From Acetatifactor muris (GTDB lineage Bacteria > Bacillota > Clostridia > Lachnospirales > Lachnospiraceae), in the NCBI RefSeq assembly GCF_024623325.1, contig NZ_JANJZD010000003.1:1-64000 (forward strand): a DNA stretch of 64,000 bases, in the 5' to 3' direction. The notes beneath the pieces were generated by a model. The model ran no database searches, was not told the origin of the DNA, and saw only the letters and a program-made list of their open reading frames with translations. Position numbers and translations under genes: made by a program. Shown piece by piece: positions 46,079 to 53,953 of this stretch; the stretch's first letter is position 1; each line of letters opens with the position of its first letter.

Positions 46079-47278
46079 TCATTTGACCTCCGAGACAATT
46101 CCTTCATCCGAAATTCTCACATTGACGGAAATCTCTTCCAGGAAATCATAAATCCGTCTCTGTTCTCCGGCATCTGCCGCATAAACGGTTCTGTATCCTG
46201 ACTGCACTGCCGGAATTACCTGCACAGTCAGCTGCGCAGATTCCTCATCCCCCGAAAAATGCAGCTGCAGAAGCATGGTGTCCAGAGTTTTCTCATTAAA
46301 CCAGTAATTCCCCAGACTGTAGATTATGGGCTTCCCGTCATAATATTCCATTCCCTGAAGACAATGCGTGTGCGCGCCGATGACCGCATCGGCTCCGGCG
46401 TCCAGGTACTGCTTGCCGGTATCCGGCTGCACCTGCTCCAGCGCAAAGCTGTACTCCGTTCCCCAGTGGACAAAGGCAATGCAGAAATCGGAATTCTCCT
46501 TTGCCTCCCGAATGGTATCCAGGAACAGTTCCGTGTCATAACAGCGCAGAATCCCAGGTTCCGTATCTGTGGCCTGAGGCGTCATCTTATTTTTCTCCGC
46601 CCGGGAAGCGGCCACAAGTGCCACTGTCTTGCCCTGGATCTCCAGATACAGAGGCTTTCCGGCTTCTTCCAGATTCCGTCCCGCTCCAAAGTACGGGATT
46701 TCCGCCTCCTCCAGCACCCCAAAAGTATCAAGCAAAGCCTCTTTCCCATAGTCATAGACATGATTGTTGGCCAGAGTCACCGCATCCACTCCCAGCTGAT
46801 GCAGCACCTCCACTCTCTCCGGCATGGCCCGGAAGGTATACGCCTTTCCCGCCAGAGGCTCCCCGCCCGTACTGTAGGTGAATTCGTTGTTCAGACACAT
46901 GATGTCCGCTTCCTGCATCGCAGAGACAAGCTCCTCCGAGATACAGTCATAGATGCCGTTCTCCTGTGCGCTCATAAACTGTGTGGTGCCCCAGTTCTCA
47001 TCCAGATTGATATCGCCGGCAAAGCATACCGTGAAATCATACCCGGTATCTTCCGGTTCCTGTGCGGGCTCCGAAGCGGCCGTCTCCGTTGTCCCTGCGG
47101 TCCCTTCTGACGGCTGTGTGTTGTCTTTCGGCTGTATGTTGTCTTTCGGCTGTCCGGGTACTTCCTCTGCCGCCTGCGCCGAAGGAAACGGTACCACAGC
47201 CTGTGCCTCTCTGTTCCCGCATCCGCTCAGCGCAAGACAGAGCAGAAGCAGCAGTCCCTCCAGTTTCTTTTTCATCAT
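46079..47278 (-). CDS. CapA-family lipoprotein
   Basis: 399 residues. KKKLEGLLLLLCLALSGCGN is a lipoprotein signal with lipobox LSGC. A Thr/Ser/Pro-rich linker includes a short repeat QPKDNIQPKDNTQPSE (47120-47160 region). The metallophosphoesterase-like CapA domain follows: CFAGDINLDENW, CLNNEFTYSTGGEPL, LANNHVYDYGKEA, SRAEKNK, HWGTEYS and GAHTHCLQG. The family includes poly-gamma-glutamate capsule proteins, but no other capsule gene is close, so a more general outer-surface hydrolase is likely. It follows the methyltransferase gene by 29 nt. Confidence 0.88.
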   Translation of the reverse strand: MMKKKLEGLLLLLCLALSGCGNREAQAVVPFPSAQAAEEVPGQPKDNIQPKDNTQPSEGTAGTTETAASEPAQEPEDTGYDFTVCFAGDINLDENWGTTQFMSAQENGIYDCISEELVSAMQEADIMCLNNEFTYSTGGEPLAGKAYTFRAMPERVEVLHQLGVDAVTLANNHVYDYGKEALLDTFGVLEEAEIPYFGAGRNLEEAGKPLYLEIQGKTVALVAASRAEKNKMTPQATDTEPGILRCYDTELFLDTIREAKENSDFCIAFVHWGTEYSFALEQVQPDTGKQYLDAGADAVIGAHTHCLQGMEYYDGKPIIYSLGNYWFNEKTLDTMLLQLHFSGDEESAQLTVQVIPAVQSGYRTVYAADAGEQRRIYDFLEEISVNVRISDEGIVSEVK

Positions 47279-47307
47279 TTCCTGTACCTCTTTTCGTCAG
47301 CTCTTAC

Positions 47308-48474
47308 TCATCTGAGCAGCTGCACGACAGCTTCCACAGAATCCGTAAAGGGAAACATATCCACAGCCACAGCTTTTGCCGCCCGGTAATTCTTCTTCGT
47401 AAGCAGACGAAGATCCCTCACCAGCGTCTCCGGATTACAGGAAATATATACAATCCGCTTCGGCGCGATTCTTGCTGCCGCATTTAAAAAGACTTCGCTG
47501 CTGCCGCTTCTGGGCGGATCCATCAGCAGCACGTCGAGCCCCTCCCCCTGTTCCGCCATCTCCAGAAGAAAATCTCCCGCATCATTCCGGTAAAAGCTGA
47601 TATTCCTGATTCCATTTTGTCTGGCACCTTTTACCGCATCTCTGACCGCATCCCGGTTCAGCTCCACCCCGATGACCTCCCCGGCATGGTCGGCGGCAAT
47701 CATCCCGATGGTACCGGTGCCGCAGTAGGCGTCCACTACCCGTTCCCTGCCTGTCAGACAGGCATATTCCATGGCCTTTGTGTAAAGCTTTTCCGTCTGA
47801 ACAGGATTTACCTGGTAAAAGGAACCCGGGGAAATCCGGAATGTCTTCCCGCAGAGCCGGTCTTCTATATACCCCTTCCCGTAGATTGTTCTCTCCCGAT
47901 CTCCCAGAATCATGCTGGTATCCCGGTCATTGACATTGAGGACTATCGTGGTAATCTCCGGATGAAGCTTCAGCAGCGCTCTGACAAAATTATTTTTGGA
48001 GGGCAGAACAGGTGAGCTCAGCACCAGCACCACCATAATCTGTCCCGTGGCATGTCCCACCCGCACCAGCACATGACGCAGCAGCCCAAAGCCTGTATCT
48101 TCGTTGTAAGGTCGGATTTTAAAGGACTTCAGAAGTCCCCTTATGGACACAATAATCTCGTCTGCCTTCTGATTTTCAATGAGGCAGCTGTCCACCGGGA
48201 CTATCCTGTGGCTTTTCTCTTCATAGATCCCGGAGATGACATTGTGTCTCCTGTCTTCACCGAATACCGCATGCACTTTATTCCGATAATGAGTTGGCTT
48301 CTCCATGGCAATCATTGGCTCCGGCCTGCAGTAAGGCTCCATAAGCTTCCGGAAAAATATGCTTTTAGCTTCCAGCTGCTCCTGATAACTTTTATGAATC
48401 CAGCGACATCCTCCGCATTTGGAAGACACCGGACATACTTTTTGCTTCCCTTCGTTTTGCTTCTTCTGCTGCAT
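47308..48474 (-). CDS. 23S rRNA (uracil-C5)-methyltransferase, RlmD type
   Basis: 388 residues. Cys ligands of an Fe-S cluster, CPVSSKCGGC, with a fourth in PVDSCLIE. The AdoMet fold has VVDAYCGTGTIGMIA and VLLMDPPRSGSS, and the catalytic Cys is in IVYISCNPETLVRDL. The family's usual N-terminal TRAM RNA-binding domain is missing; the protein begins almost at the Cys cluster. I start at ATG 48474 because AGGAG lies 6 nt upstream; the longer frame to 48558 runs through two palindromes. The exact target nucleotide is not decidable. Confidence 0.88.
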   Translation of the reverse strand: MQQKKQNEGKQKVCPVSSKCGGCRWIHKSYQEQLEAKSIFFRKLMEPYCRPEPMIAMEKPTHYRNKVHAVFGEDRRHNVISGIYEEKSHRIVPVDSCLIENQKADEIIVSIRGLLKSFKIRPYNEDTGFGLLRHVLVRVGHATGQIMVVLVLSSPVLPSKNNFVRALLKLHPEITTIVLNVNDRDTSMILGDRERTIYGKGYIEDRLCGKTFRISPGSFYQVNPVQTEKLYTKAMEYACLTGRERVVDAYCGTGTIGMIAADHAGEVIGVELNRDAVRDAVKGARQNGIRNISFYRNDAGDFLLEMAEQGEGLDVLLMDPPRSGSSEVFLNAAARIAPKRIVYISCNPETLVRDLRLLTKKNYRAAKAVAVDMFPFTDSVEAVVQLLR

Positions 48475-48515
48475 CTCTTTCTCCTGTATATAATACTCTT
48501 CAGCCTTCATTCCTG

Positions 48516-48590
48516 CCGGCACGGTAACGGCGTGCCGGATAATCTCCGCGTACAACAACAGAATCCACGCAGAGCGTGGATTCTGTTGTT
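48516..48590. repeat. Two perfect hairpins between rlmD-type gene and tRNA terminator
   Basis: 48554-48590: AACAACAGAATCCACGC pairs perfectly over 17 bp with GCGTGGATTCTGTTGTT around AGA. 48516-48538: CCGGCACG pairs with CGTGCCGG around a 7-nt loop. With the tRNA terminator at 48601-48619 this makes three hairpins in 105 nt. They would lie in the 5' leader if the methyltransferase gene is read from the tRNA promoter. Confidence 0.7.
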
Positions 48591-48600
48591 ACGAATAAAA

Positions 48601-48619
48601 GCACCGACAAAATCGGTGC
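48601..48619 (-). terminator. Terminator of the tRNA gene
   Basis: GCACCGA (48601-48607) pairs with TCGGTGC (48613-48619); read on the minus strand the tail is TTTTATT. It lies 9 nt after the tRNA 3' end. Confidence 0.85.
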
Positions 48620-48628
48620 TTTCCGGTA

Positions 48629-48703
48629 TCGGAGTGGCGGGATTCGAACTCGCGACCTCCGCCTCCCTAAGACGGCGCTCTAACCAAGCTGAGCCACACC
48701 CCG
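48629..48703 (-). tRNA. tRNA-Pro, anticodon AGG
   Basis: All arms can be drawn on the minus strand. Acceptor CGGGGTG/CACTCCG (one G-T pair), D stem GCTC/GAGC, anticodon stem CCGTC/GGCGG with loop TTAGGGA, T stem GCGAG/CCCGC with loop TTCGAAT. The anticodon is AGG (proline CCU, and CCC/CCA if A34 becomes inosine), with G37 as in proline tRNAs and discriminator A. Two odd points: A-C mismatch inside the T stem, and CCA is not encoded (TAC follows). A promoter, TTGCAT-17-TATAAT, and a terminator flank it. Confidence 0.9.
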
Positions 48704-48716
48704 TGACACAAGTAGT

Positions 48717-48745
48717 ATTATAACGTGTCACAGGAAAAAATGCAA
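48717..48745 (-). promoter_or_regulatory. tRNA-Pro promoter
   Basis: Minus-strand TTGCAT (48745-48740), exactly 17 nt, TATAAT (48722-48717), with the tRNA 5' end 13 nt past the -10 box. Confidence 0.75.
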
Positions 48746-48764
48746 CAGTTTTTTTCAAAAAAAT

Positions 48765-50216
48765 TTAATTTTCTTTCTTCTCCAGCAGTCGTACCAGATA
48801 CTCCCACACCCGCCTGGTGGAGGCAATGCTCAGTGTCTCCTCTGTGGTATGGATATCTCTCATATCCGGCCCTATGGACACGCAGTCCAGGTCCTTGATT
48901 TTACTTCCCAGAATACCGCATTCCAGTCCCGCGTGAATCGCCTCCACCCTGGGCATCTCTCCGTACATCTCTTTATATAAGGAAGTCATTTTCTCCCGCA
49001 GAGGTGAATTCTTACGATACTTCCAGCCCGGATAATCTCCCGAAATGACACAGCTTCCTCCTGTCAGCTCTGTAATTACCTGCAGTTTTTCAATCAGTGC
49101 AGCTTTTGCGGTCTCCACACTGCTGCGCACGGAAAATTCTGCCTGCAGACCGGCATCTTCGACTTTCAGAATCCCCAGATTCAGCGAAGTTTCCACCAGC
49201 CCCGGCATGTCGGGGCTCATAGCCTGTACGCCGTTCGGCAGCGCTGTCAGGAAATATGCCGCTTTTTTGGTATCTTCTGCCGTTATGCAGGAAAAAACAC
49301 CCGACCCGTTTTCTTTCACCTGAATAAAGAAGCCCGGATCCCTGGAGGCCAGTTCTGCCTGCATTTCTTCCTCCACACACTTTACCGTCTCCATAAATCC
49401 GGCATTGTCCGCCTCCTCGAACACCAGTATGGCCCTGGTCTCCCGGGGAATGGCATTGTCCGCCAGACCTCCGTTCAATTCCTGAATACTGACCGGCATT
49501 TTTGCCGAGAGCCTGTACAGAAGCCTGCCGAAGAGACAGTTGGAATTGCCTCTCTCCCTGTGTATCTCTCCTCCGGAATGCCCTCCCAGCAGTCCCCCCA
49601 GCGTTACCTCCACAGCCTTTCCTGTCCTCTCACACCTGTTGAGAGGCAGATTACAATGCACCCTTGCTCCCCCGGCACAGCTGGTCAGGAAGATTCCCTC
49701 ATCCTCGGAATCCAGATTAATCATGCGATGACCCTTAAGCACGGACAGATCAATCCCTCTTGCGCCGTCCATTCCCACTTCTTCATCCACTGTGATGACC
49801 ACTTCCAGCCGGGGATGCGCAATGCTCCCTGCGTCCAGAAGCGCCAGGCAATAGGCCACCGCAATGCCGTCATCTCCGCCCAGGCTGGTCCCTTCCGCAT
49901 AGATTTCATCCCCGCGGACCGCAACCCGCAGACCTTCCTTTTTCATGTCAATGTCACAGTCCGGCTTTCTCACTGCCACCATGTCCATATGTCCCTGCAG
50001 AATTACCGCAGGCTCCTGCTCATACCCCGGTGTGGCTTCCTTTATGATAATCACATTCTTCAGACTGTCCTGAATACAGAAAAGCCCTCTCTCCCCGGCA
50101 AAGTCCGCCAGATAATTGCTGATCTGCTCCACATTCCCCGAACCATGGGGAATCTTTGTGATCTCTTCAAAAAAAGTAAATACATTCTTCGGTTCCAGTT
50201 CCGATAAAATACCCAT
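48765..50216 (-). CDS. pepD: Aminoacyl-histidine dipeptidase (M20 family)
   Basis: 483 residues. The zinc-site motifs are ILQGHMDMVA, GGDDGIAVAY, TVDEEVGMDGARGI and LDSEDEG, in the order of PepD enzymes, which cleave Xaa-His dipeptides such as carnosine. The lid/dimerisation domain sits in the middle (about 190-300), with HSGGEIHRERGNSN. AGGAGG precedes ATG 50216. It stands between the tRNA and the amidohydrolase gene; no operon partner is evident. Confidence 0.92.
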   Translation of the reverse strand: MGILSELEPKNVFTFFEEITKIPHGSGNVEQISNYLADFAGERGLFCIQDSLKNVIIIKEATPGYEQEPAVILQGHMDMVAVRKPDCDIDMKKEGLRVAVRGDEIYAEGTSLGGDDGIAVAYCLALLDAGSIAHPRLEVVITVDEEVGMDGARGIDLSVLKGHRMINLDSEDEGIFLTSCAGGARVHCNLPLNRCERTGKAVEVTLGGLLGGHSGGEIHRERGNSNCLFGRLLYRLSAKMPVSIQELNGGLADNAIPRETRAILVFEEADNAGFMETVKCVEEEMQAELASRDPGFFIQVKENGSGVFSCITAEDTKKAAYFLTALPNGVQAMSPDMPGLVETSLNLGILKVEDAGLQAEFSVRSSVETAKAALIEKLQVITELTGGSCVISGDYPGWKYRKNSPLREKMTSLYKEMYGEMPRVEAIHAGLECGILGSKIKDLDCVSIGPDMRDIHTTEETLSIASTRRVWEYLVRLLEKKEN

Positions 50217-50400
50217 TTTGCTCCTCCTGTCTCTGCTTTACATCCGCCCGCCGTCATTCCGGCCGCTGAGAAAACTGCCGCTGCGTACGGTTCTCTGTGA
50301 AATATGCCGTACGGTTCTTTTATCTGCGCAACGGCCTGCGCAAAGCTCTGTCTCATGATTGTATGTCATATTTCAAGTATATCCCATTCCCCATAAAACT

Positions 50401-51285
50401 TCAATTCTCCCGATAATCATTTCTGATAAACGGAGCGTTAATCTGTGTGTCAACTAAAAGTCCATATTTTTTCGGATGACGATAGGCATTTCCGTGTACT
50501 TCCCTCCTGCGGTAGTTACGCAGCTGATCCAGGTCAAGCCCGGCAATATAAATTCCTTCTTTTCCGTCCGCCTGCAATATGCAGGTATCCCTCGAATGTT
50601 CCAGTTCAGGAAGGTAAGCCACACCGTCAAAGACACTGGAACCGCCGTTGCAGTCGGGAACCGATTCGGGATAATTACAGGTGGCAATGGCGGTCATATT
50701 CTCATAAGCTCTGGCCCGCAGCTGTGTAAGACGATTTATTTCCATGGGGCAGGCATTTGGCACCAGAATCAGCTCCGCTCCTTTCAGCATTAAAATTCTT
50801 GCGCTTTCAGGGAATTCTCTGTCATAGCAGATCATTGCGCCCGTTTTTAACTCACCGCAGGCCGTATCCAGGGTCGTAACATAAAAGTCTTCCCCGGGCG
50901 TCAGATGCCGCTCCACATCAAAATCGCAGGTATGTACTTTGGCATAGCTTAACTTTCGTTCTCCGAATCTGTCAAAGAGAATAAGTGAATTGCGGGGGGC
51001 GTTTTCATATTTTTCAAGCAAAGTGATACCGACAGCCATGTGAAGTGTCCCGGCAAGCTCGCCAAAAGCCTGCACAAAATCACTGTCCGCAGAGATTGCC
51101 TCCGCTTTCCACTCTTCCACAGGACGGTCATAGATGCGGTATCCGCTGCTCCACATTTCAGGAAACAGCGCGATATCAGCCCCTTTTTCCTTTGCTTCGG
51201 TACAATATCTGATGCCCTTATCGAGATTTTCCTTCAGTGTCTTGCAGGGTGCAATCTGCAATAAAGCGATTTTTAACAAATTCAT
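50401..51285 (-). CDS. Carbon-nitrogen hydrolase (nitrilase superfamily)
   Basis: 294 residues. The Glu-Lys-Cys triad is visible: E43 in ALFPEMWSSGY, Lys in LSYAKVHTCDF, Cys in GAMICYDREFPES. Such proteins hydrolyse amides or carbamoyl-amines; likely substrates include N-carbamoyl amino acids or deaminated glutathione, but I cannot tell which. The short C-terminal tail (VDTQINAPFIRNDY) is typical. GAGAGGG is upstream of ATG 51285. Confidence 0.85.
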   Translation of the reverse strand: MNLLKIALLQIAPCKTLKENLDKGIRYCTEAKEKGADIALFPEMWSSGYRIYDRPVEEWKAEAISADSDFVQAFGELAGTLHMAVGITLLEKYENAPRNSLILFDRFGERKLSYAKVHTCDFDVERHLTPGEDFYVTTLDTACGELKTGAMICYDREFPESARILMLKGAELILVPNACPMEINRLTQLRARAYENMTAIATCNYPESVPDCNGGSSVFDGVAYLPELEHSRDTCILQADGKEGIYIAGLDLDQLRNYRRREVHGNAYRHPKKYGLLVDTQINAPFIRNDYREN

Positions 51286-51401
51286 TGTTCTGTTCCCTCT
51301 CTTTCTATATATACCACATTACAAGTTACCTGATACCTTTTCTTCTGTAAATATATTTCCATCCTGTACATTTATCAAATGTCACCATTTTTCTATGGAA
51401 A

Positions 51402-51521
51402 TCACAGGCTGCTGTCATTTAAATTCAATTGTCCATGTCCTTCCACCAGCTCTTTGTTAATCATTAAAAGAAGAGCAAGCTGTCCTGCGGTATAGTTTCT
51501 TTTTAAGCCCTGACTGTCCAC
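51402..51521 (-). CDS. Small 39-residue protein or gene remnant
   Basis: GTG 51521 has AGGAGG 6 nt upstream, and the frame runs to TGA 51402-51404. The sequence is MDSQGLKRNYTAGQLALLLM then INKELVEGHGQLNLNDSSL. It starts 50 nt after the methyltransferase stop. It has no recognised domain; it could be a short real protein or the start of a broken gene. The rest of 51286-51573 holds nothing identifiable. Confidence 0.4.
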   Translation of the reverse strand: MDSQGLKRNYTAGQLALLLMINKELVEGHGQLNLNDSSL

Positions 51522-51573
51522 AGCAGACCTCCTTCCATTATGAATGGATTTTTATTGTTCTCATTGATAGTAC

Positions 51574-52335
51574 CTATTTTCTTGCTATATAAATATACCT
51601 GGCCATCGCCTTTTCAAATACTTGATATGGTTCCTCAGCCCACTCCGTTTGCACCATCAGCATATCAAACCATTGTTTATGCCCTTCGTTTTCAAACTCG
51701 GCTTTATGAATAATTGCAGCATCTCTTTTCGTTTTCAATAGCTCATAAGTTTGTTCTGTAATATTTTTTACCTCAAAATTCATTCTATTATTTTTCAGGG
51801 CATTAGCCAATTCTGTAGTATATTCATCAATTGTCCTTGGAACCAACTCACCTTCCTGATAACCTGCAAATAAAGTGCCATCAGGTTTTAGCCATCTCTT
51901 TATTTGACCTACAAAGGCACTCATATCTTTCGAAAAGTACATAGTATCCATAGATACAACCACATCAAAGGAATTGTTCGGATACTCGATTTCACCTATT
52001 ATCCCCTGGTTAAAGTCTGCATTCCGGGTAAATTGCGCCCGAGCATTTGTTATTGCTTTTTGGGAATAGTCAAAGCCATGTATAAATGCACCAGTCCTTT
52101 TTTGCAAATATCCCAACATTTTTCCGTTTCCGCAGCCAACATCCAATATATGAACATCTCCTACAGTCGGAATATATGGCAATATCATATCTATTTGCTC
52201 AATGTCACTAAATCCATCTTGTGAAAAGTCCTGTCCAAACGAATCAAAACAAAATCTTTGAAAAGCAATAGATGTTTCTGCCATTTCATAAAACTCTTCG
52301 TATTCATTATAAAAAAGTAATTTTTCTTTTTCCAT
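51574..52335 (-). CDS. SAM-dependent methyltransferase, AT-rich gene
   Basis: 253 residues from ATG 52335 (AAGGAGA 7 nt upstream); a longer in-frame extension to 52515 has no ribosome site. The class I motif I is VHILDVGCGNGKMLGYL, with VVVSMDTMYF and LKPDGTLFAGY following. It is like small-molecule or ubiquinone-type methyltransferases; no substrate is predictable. The gene is visibly richer in A+T than its neighbours and sits beside transposase remnants, so it was probably acquired. An inverted repeat upstream (52528-52548) could regulate it. Confidence 0.8.
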   Translation of the reverse strand: MEKEKLLFYNEYEEFYEMAETSIAFQRFCFDSFGQDFSQDGFSDIEQIDMILPYIPTVGDVHILDVGCGNGKMLGYLQKRTGAFIHGFDYSQKAITNARAQFTRNADFNQGIIGEIEYPNNSFDVVVSMDTMYFSKDMSAFVGQIKRWLKPDGTLFAGYQEGELVPRTIDEYTTELANALKNNRMNFEVKNITEQTYELLKTKRDAAIIHKAEFENEGHKQWFDMLMVQTEWAEEPYQVFEKAMARYIYIARK

Positions 52336-52527
52336 AAAACTCTCCTTGAAGATGCAGATTCGCACAATTCTGAATTTGGTGTAAATTATGAATGAATCAG
52401 AAACTATTTTTACGGTTATTTCCCTTGCCTTAGTACTACAGCGAACTTTTTGAAAGCGTGGTCTTTCTATGAGCCAGATAGGCACAATGGTTCCTGCGTA
52501 TGTGGTAACATACAATCGCTTTCATAT

Positions 52528-52548
52528 TTGTAACTGTATAGGTTACAA
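52528..52548. promoter_or_regulatory. Palindromic operator-like site
   Basis: TTGTAAC (52528-52534), 7-nt centre, GTTACAA (52542-52548). This 21-bp dyad upstream of the AT-rich methyltransferase resembles a binding site of a dimeric regulator such as a MerR or TetR family member; none is encoded next to it. Confidence 0.4.
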
Positions 52549-52562
52549 TTCCATGCATCAGC

Positions 52563-52817
52563 TTAACTACCATCGGCATGATCGATGGAATTTCTTTTTT
52601 TAAAGATTTCCCGCATATAAATCGTAAACAGATGCGCTATCATCACACACAGCATATGACGGTTCCAGCCCTGGTAACTCCGGCATTCATAATATCCTAT
52701 TCCCAGGTTGCTTTTACATTTTTCAAAGCATTGTTCAATAGGCCATCTTAAGGTTGCTGCCCTGTCCAGTTCCTGGACAGCCAGACTTTGCATTGGAAAC
52801 GAAAGTATGTGCTTAGA
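52563..52817 (-). pseudogene. Transposase fragment, IS701/IS4-like
   Basis: About 84 in-frame residues after a TAA. TLRWPIEQCFEKCKSNLGI, then YYECRSYQGWNRHMLCVMIAH, is the end of the DDE transposase of IS701-type elements (the catalytic Glu region, with E in WPIEQ). The N-terminal four-fifths is missing. It abuts the stop of the broken hydrolase, so the element inserted or recombined beside it. Confidence 0.75.
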
Positions 52818-53154
52818 TTATGGGTTTCCTACAGCAAGGAATTGTTTCAAATACCCTATCGCCGCCCTGTCATGCCTTTTAGAAAATCCATGCCTGCCGC
52901 CGTCTAACGGGAAGAACGATACGGTTCCTGCCCCATCGTTCTTTCCTCTATTAAACATATCCCATTTCCACCATCGCTTTCGCATACTGGCGGACCGTAT
53001 CTTGAAAAGCCATAAAGCCATGGCTTACAACAGCGATTGGCAGACAGTCCCCCTTGGGCCTGTACTCTGTTCCCCGGATGGTAAGGTTGTCTCTCTGGCA
53101 TGTAAAAGAGCTTTTGATAATCTTAGCCTTCACCTTATTAGAATGGAGCGCCAT
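52818..53154 (-). pseudogene. Alpha/beta hydrolase pseudogene with internal deletion
   Basis: The first part (53154-52951) begins MALHSNKVKAKIIKSSFTCQ and has LPIAVVSHGFMAFQDTVRQY, the oxyanion region of an alpha/beta hydrolase, ending MVEMGYV and a stop. In another frame 53021-52818 gives FFPLDGGRHGFSKRHDRAAI and YLKQFLAV, the His-containing C-terminus. The roughly 170-residue middle with the nucleophile Ser is gone and the frames no longer match. A complete relative would be about 250-300 residues. Confidence 0.75.
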
Positions 53155-53229
53155 ATTATTCCTCCGTAAACGGGTATTCTTTAGATTTTAACGAAAGTAT
53201 ACCACAAAATAACGCCTGCCGCTATCCCG

Positions 53230-53613
53230 TTAAGTCTGCCCTTTGGGAATCGTTTTCACGCCCAGCATGAAATAAAGGATATGGAATACCCACACGCAGG
53301 CAAGGACAATCCTGCCGACAGGAACCTGATCCATCATAACGAACCCCACCGACATCAAAAGCGTCACCGTCACCATGATTTTAACCTTGGTTTTCCGTGT
53401 CATGCCCCTGCCCTTTACATAGCTCTCCAGATTGTTCTTATACAGCTTTGTCCCGGTAAACCAGCGGTTCATCCTTTCCGAACTCCTGGCAAAACAAAAC
53501 GCTGCAAGCAGGAGGAACGGGAAAGCAGGCAGGAGCGGAAGGACTGCCCCCAATGCCCCCAATGCAACGCCGATACAGCCTAAAACCACATACAGTATTT
53601 TTTTAAGTTTCAT
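53230..53613 (-). CDS. YbaN-family (DUF454) small membrane protein
   Basis: 127 residues. The family motif is GALGAVLPLLPAFPFLLLAAFCFARSSER in its parts, with three membrane segments in total and a cytosolic basic loop (KGRGMTRKTKVK). Function is unknown; YbaN relatives often sit with iron, heme or ABC export genes. ATG 53613 has GGAG 7 nt upstream and overlaps the preceding gene by 11 nt, so the four genes at 53.2-57.5 kb are translated together. Confidence 0.85.
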   Translation of the reverse strand: MKLKKILYVVLGCIGVALGALGAVLPLLPAFPFLLLAAFCFARSSERMNRWFTGTKLYKNNLESYVKGRGMTRKTKVKIMVTVTLLMSVGFVMMDQVPVGRIVLACVWVFHILYFMLGVKTIPKGQT

Positions 53614-53953
53614 CACACATCTCCAATCGCTTTTTCTCTTTTTTCACTTCCAATACATGGCGCACAGCCATCACCGGGTGGCGGAATATCATCCTCGGTC
53701 CCGAAAAACGCATGACTGTGCGGATTTCTTCCCTCATTTCAGGCTTATAGCAGTGTACCTTACAATTAGAGCAAAATGTCTTTGTCTCCATAAACGGGCA
53801 TTTGTCGCTCCTCTGCCTTGCATATGTATTGAGGGCTGTACATTCCGGGCAGAGGCCGTTTTTCCTGCCATGCTGTCTCCTGCAGTAAAGTGCAATCATC
53901 TCCGACACCACAGCCTTTTCCCGTTCCCTCTTTGTATTGATACCCTTATGCAT
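53603..53953 (-). CDS. Nitrous-oxide-stimulated promoter family protein
   Basis: 116 residues. Cys/His-rich: LCPECTALNTYARQRSDKCPF, METKTFCSNCKVHCYKPEMR, then IRTVMRFSGPRMIFRHP. The three Cys clusters, rather than a catalytic site, suggest metal or Fe-S binding. The name is the family's historical one; function is unproven. Its ATG overlaps the upstream ABC gene stop (ATGA). Family members commonly travel with YbaN, as here. Confidence 0.85.
   Translation of the reverse strand: MHKGINTKREREKAVVSEMIALYCRRQHGRKNGLCPECTALNTYARQRSDKCPFMETKTFCSNCKVHCYKPEMREEIRTVMRFSGPRMIFRHPVMAVRHVLEVKKEKKRLEMCDET

Noticed and set aside
45085-46086. Plus-strand open frame of 333 codons
   Set aside because: Antisense to the asparaginase gene, which has clear catalytic motifs.
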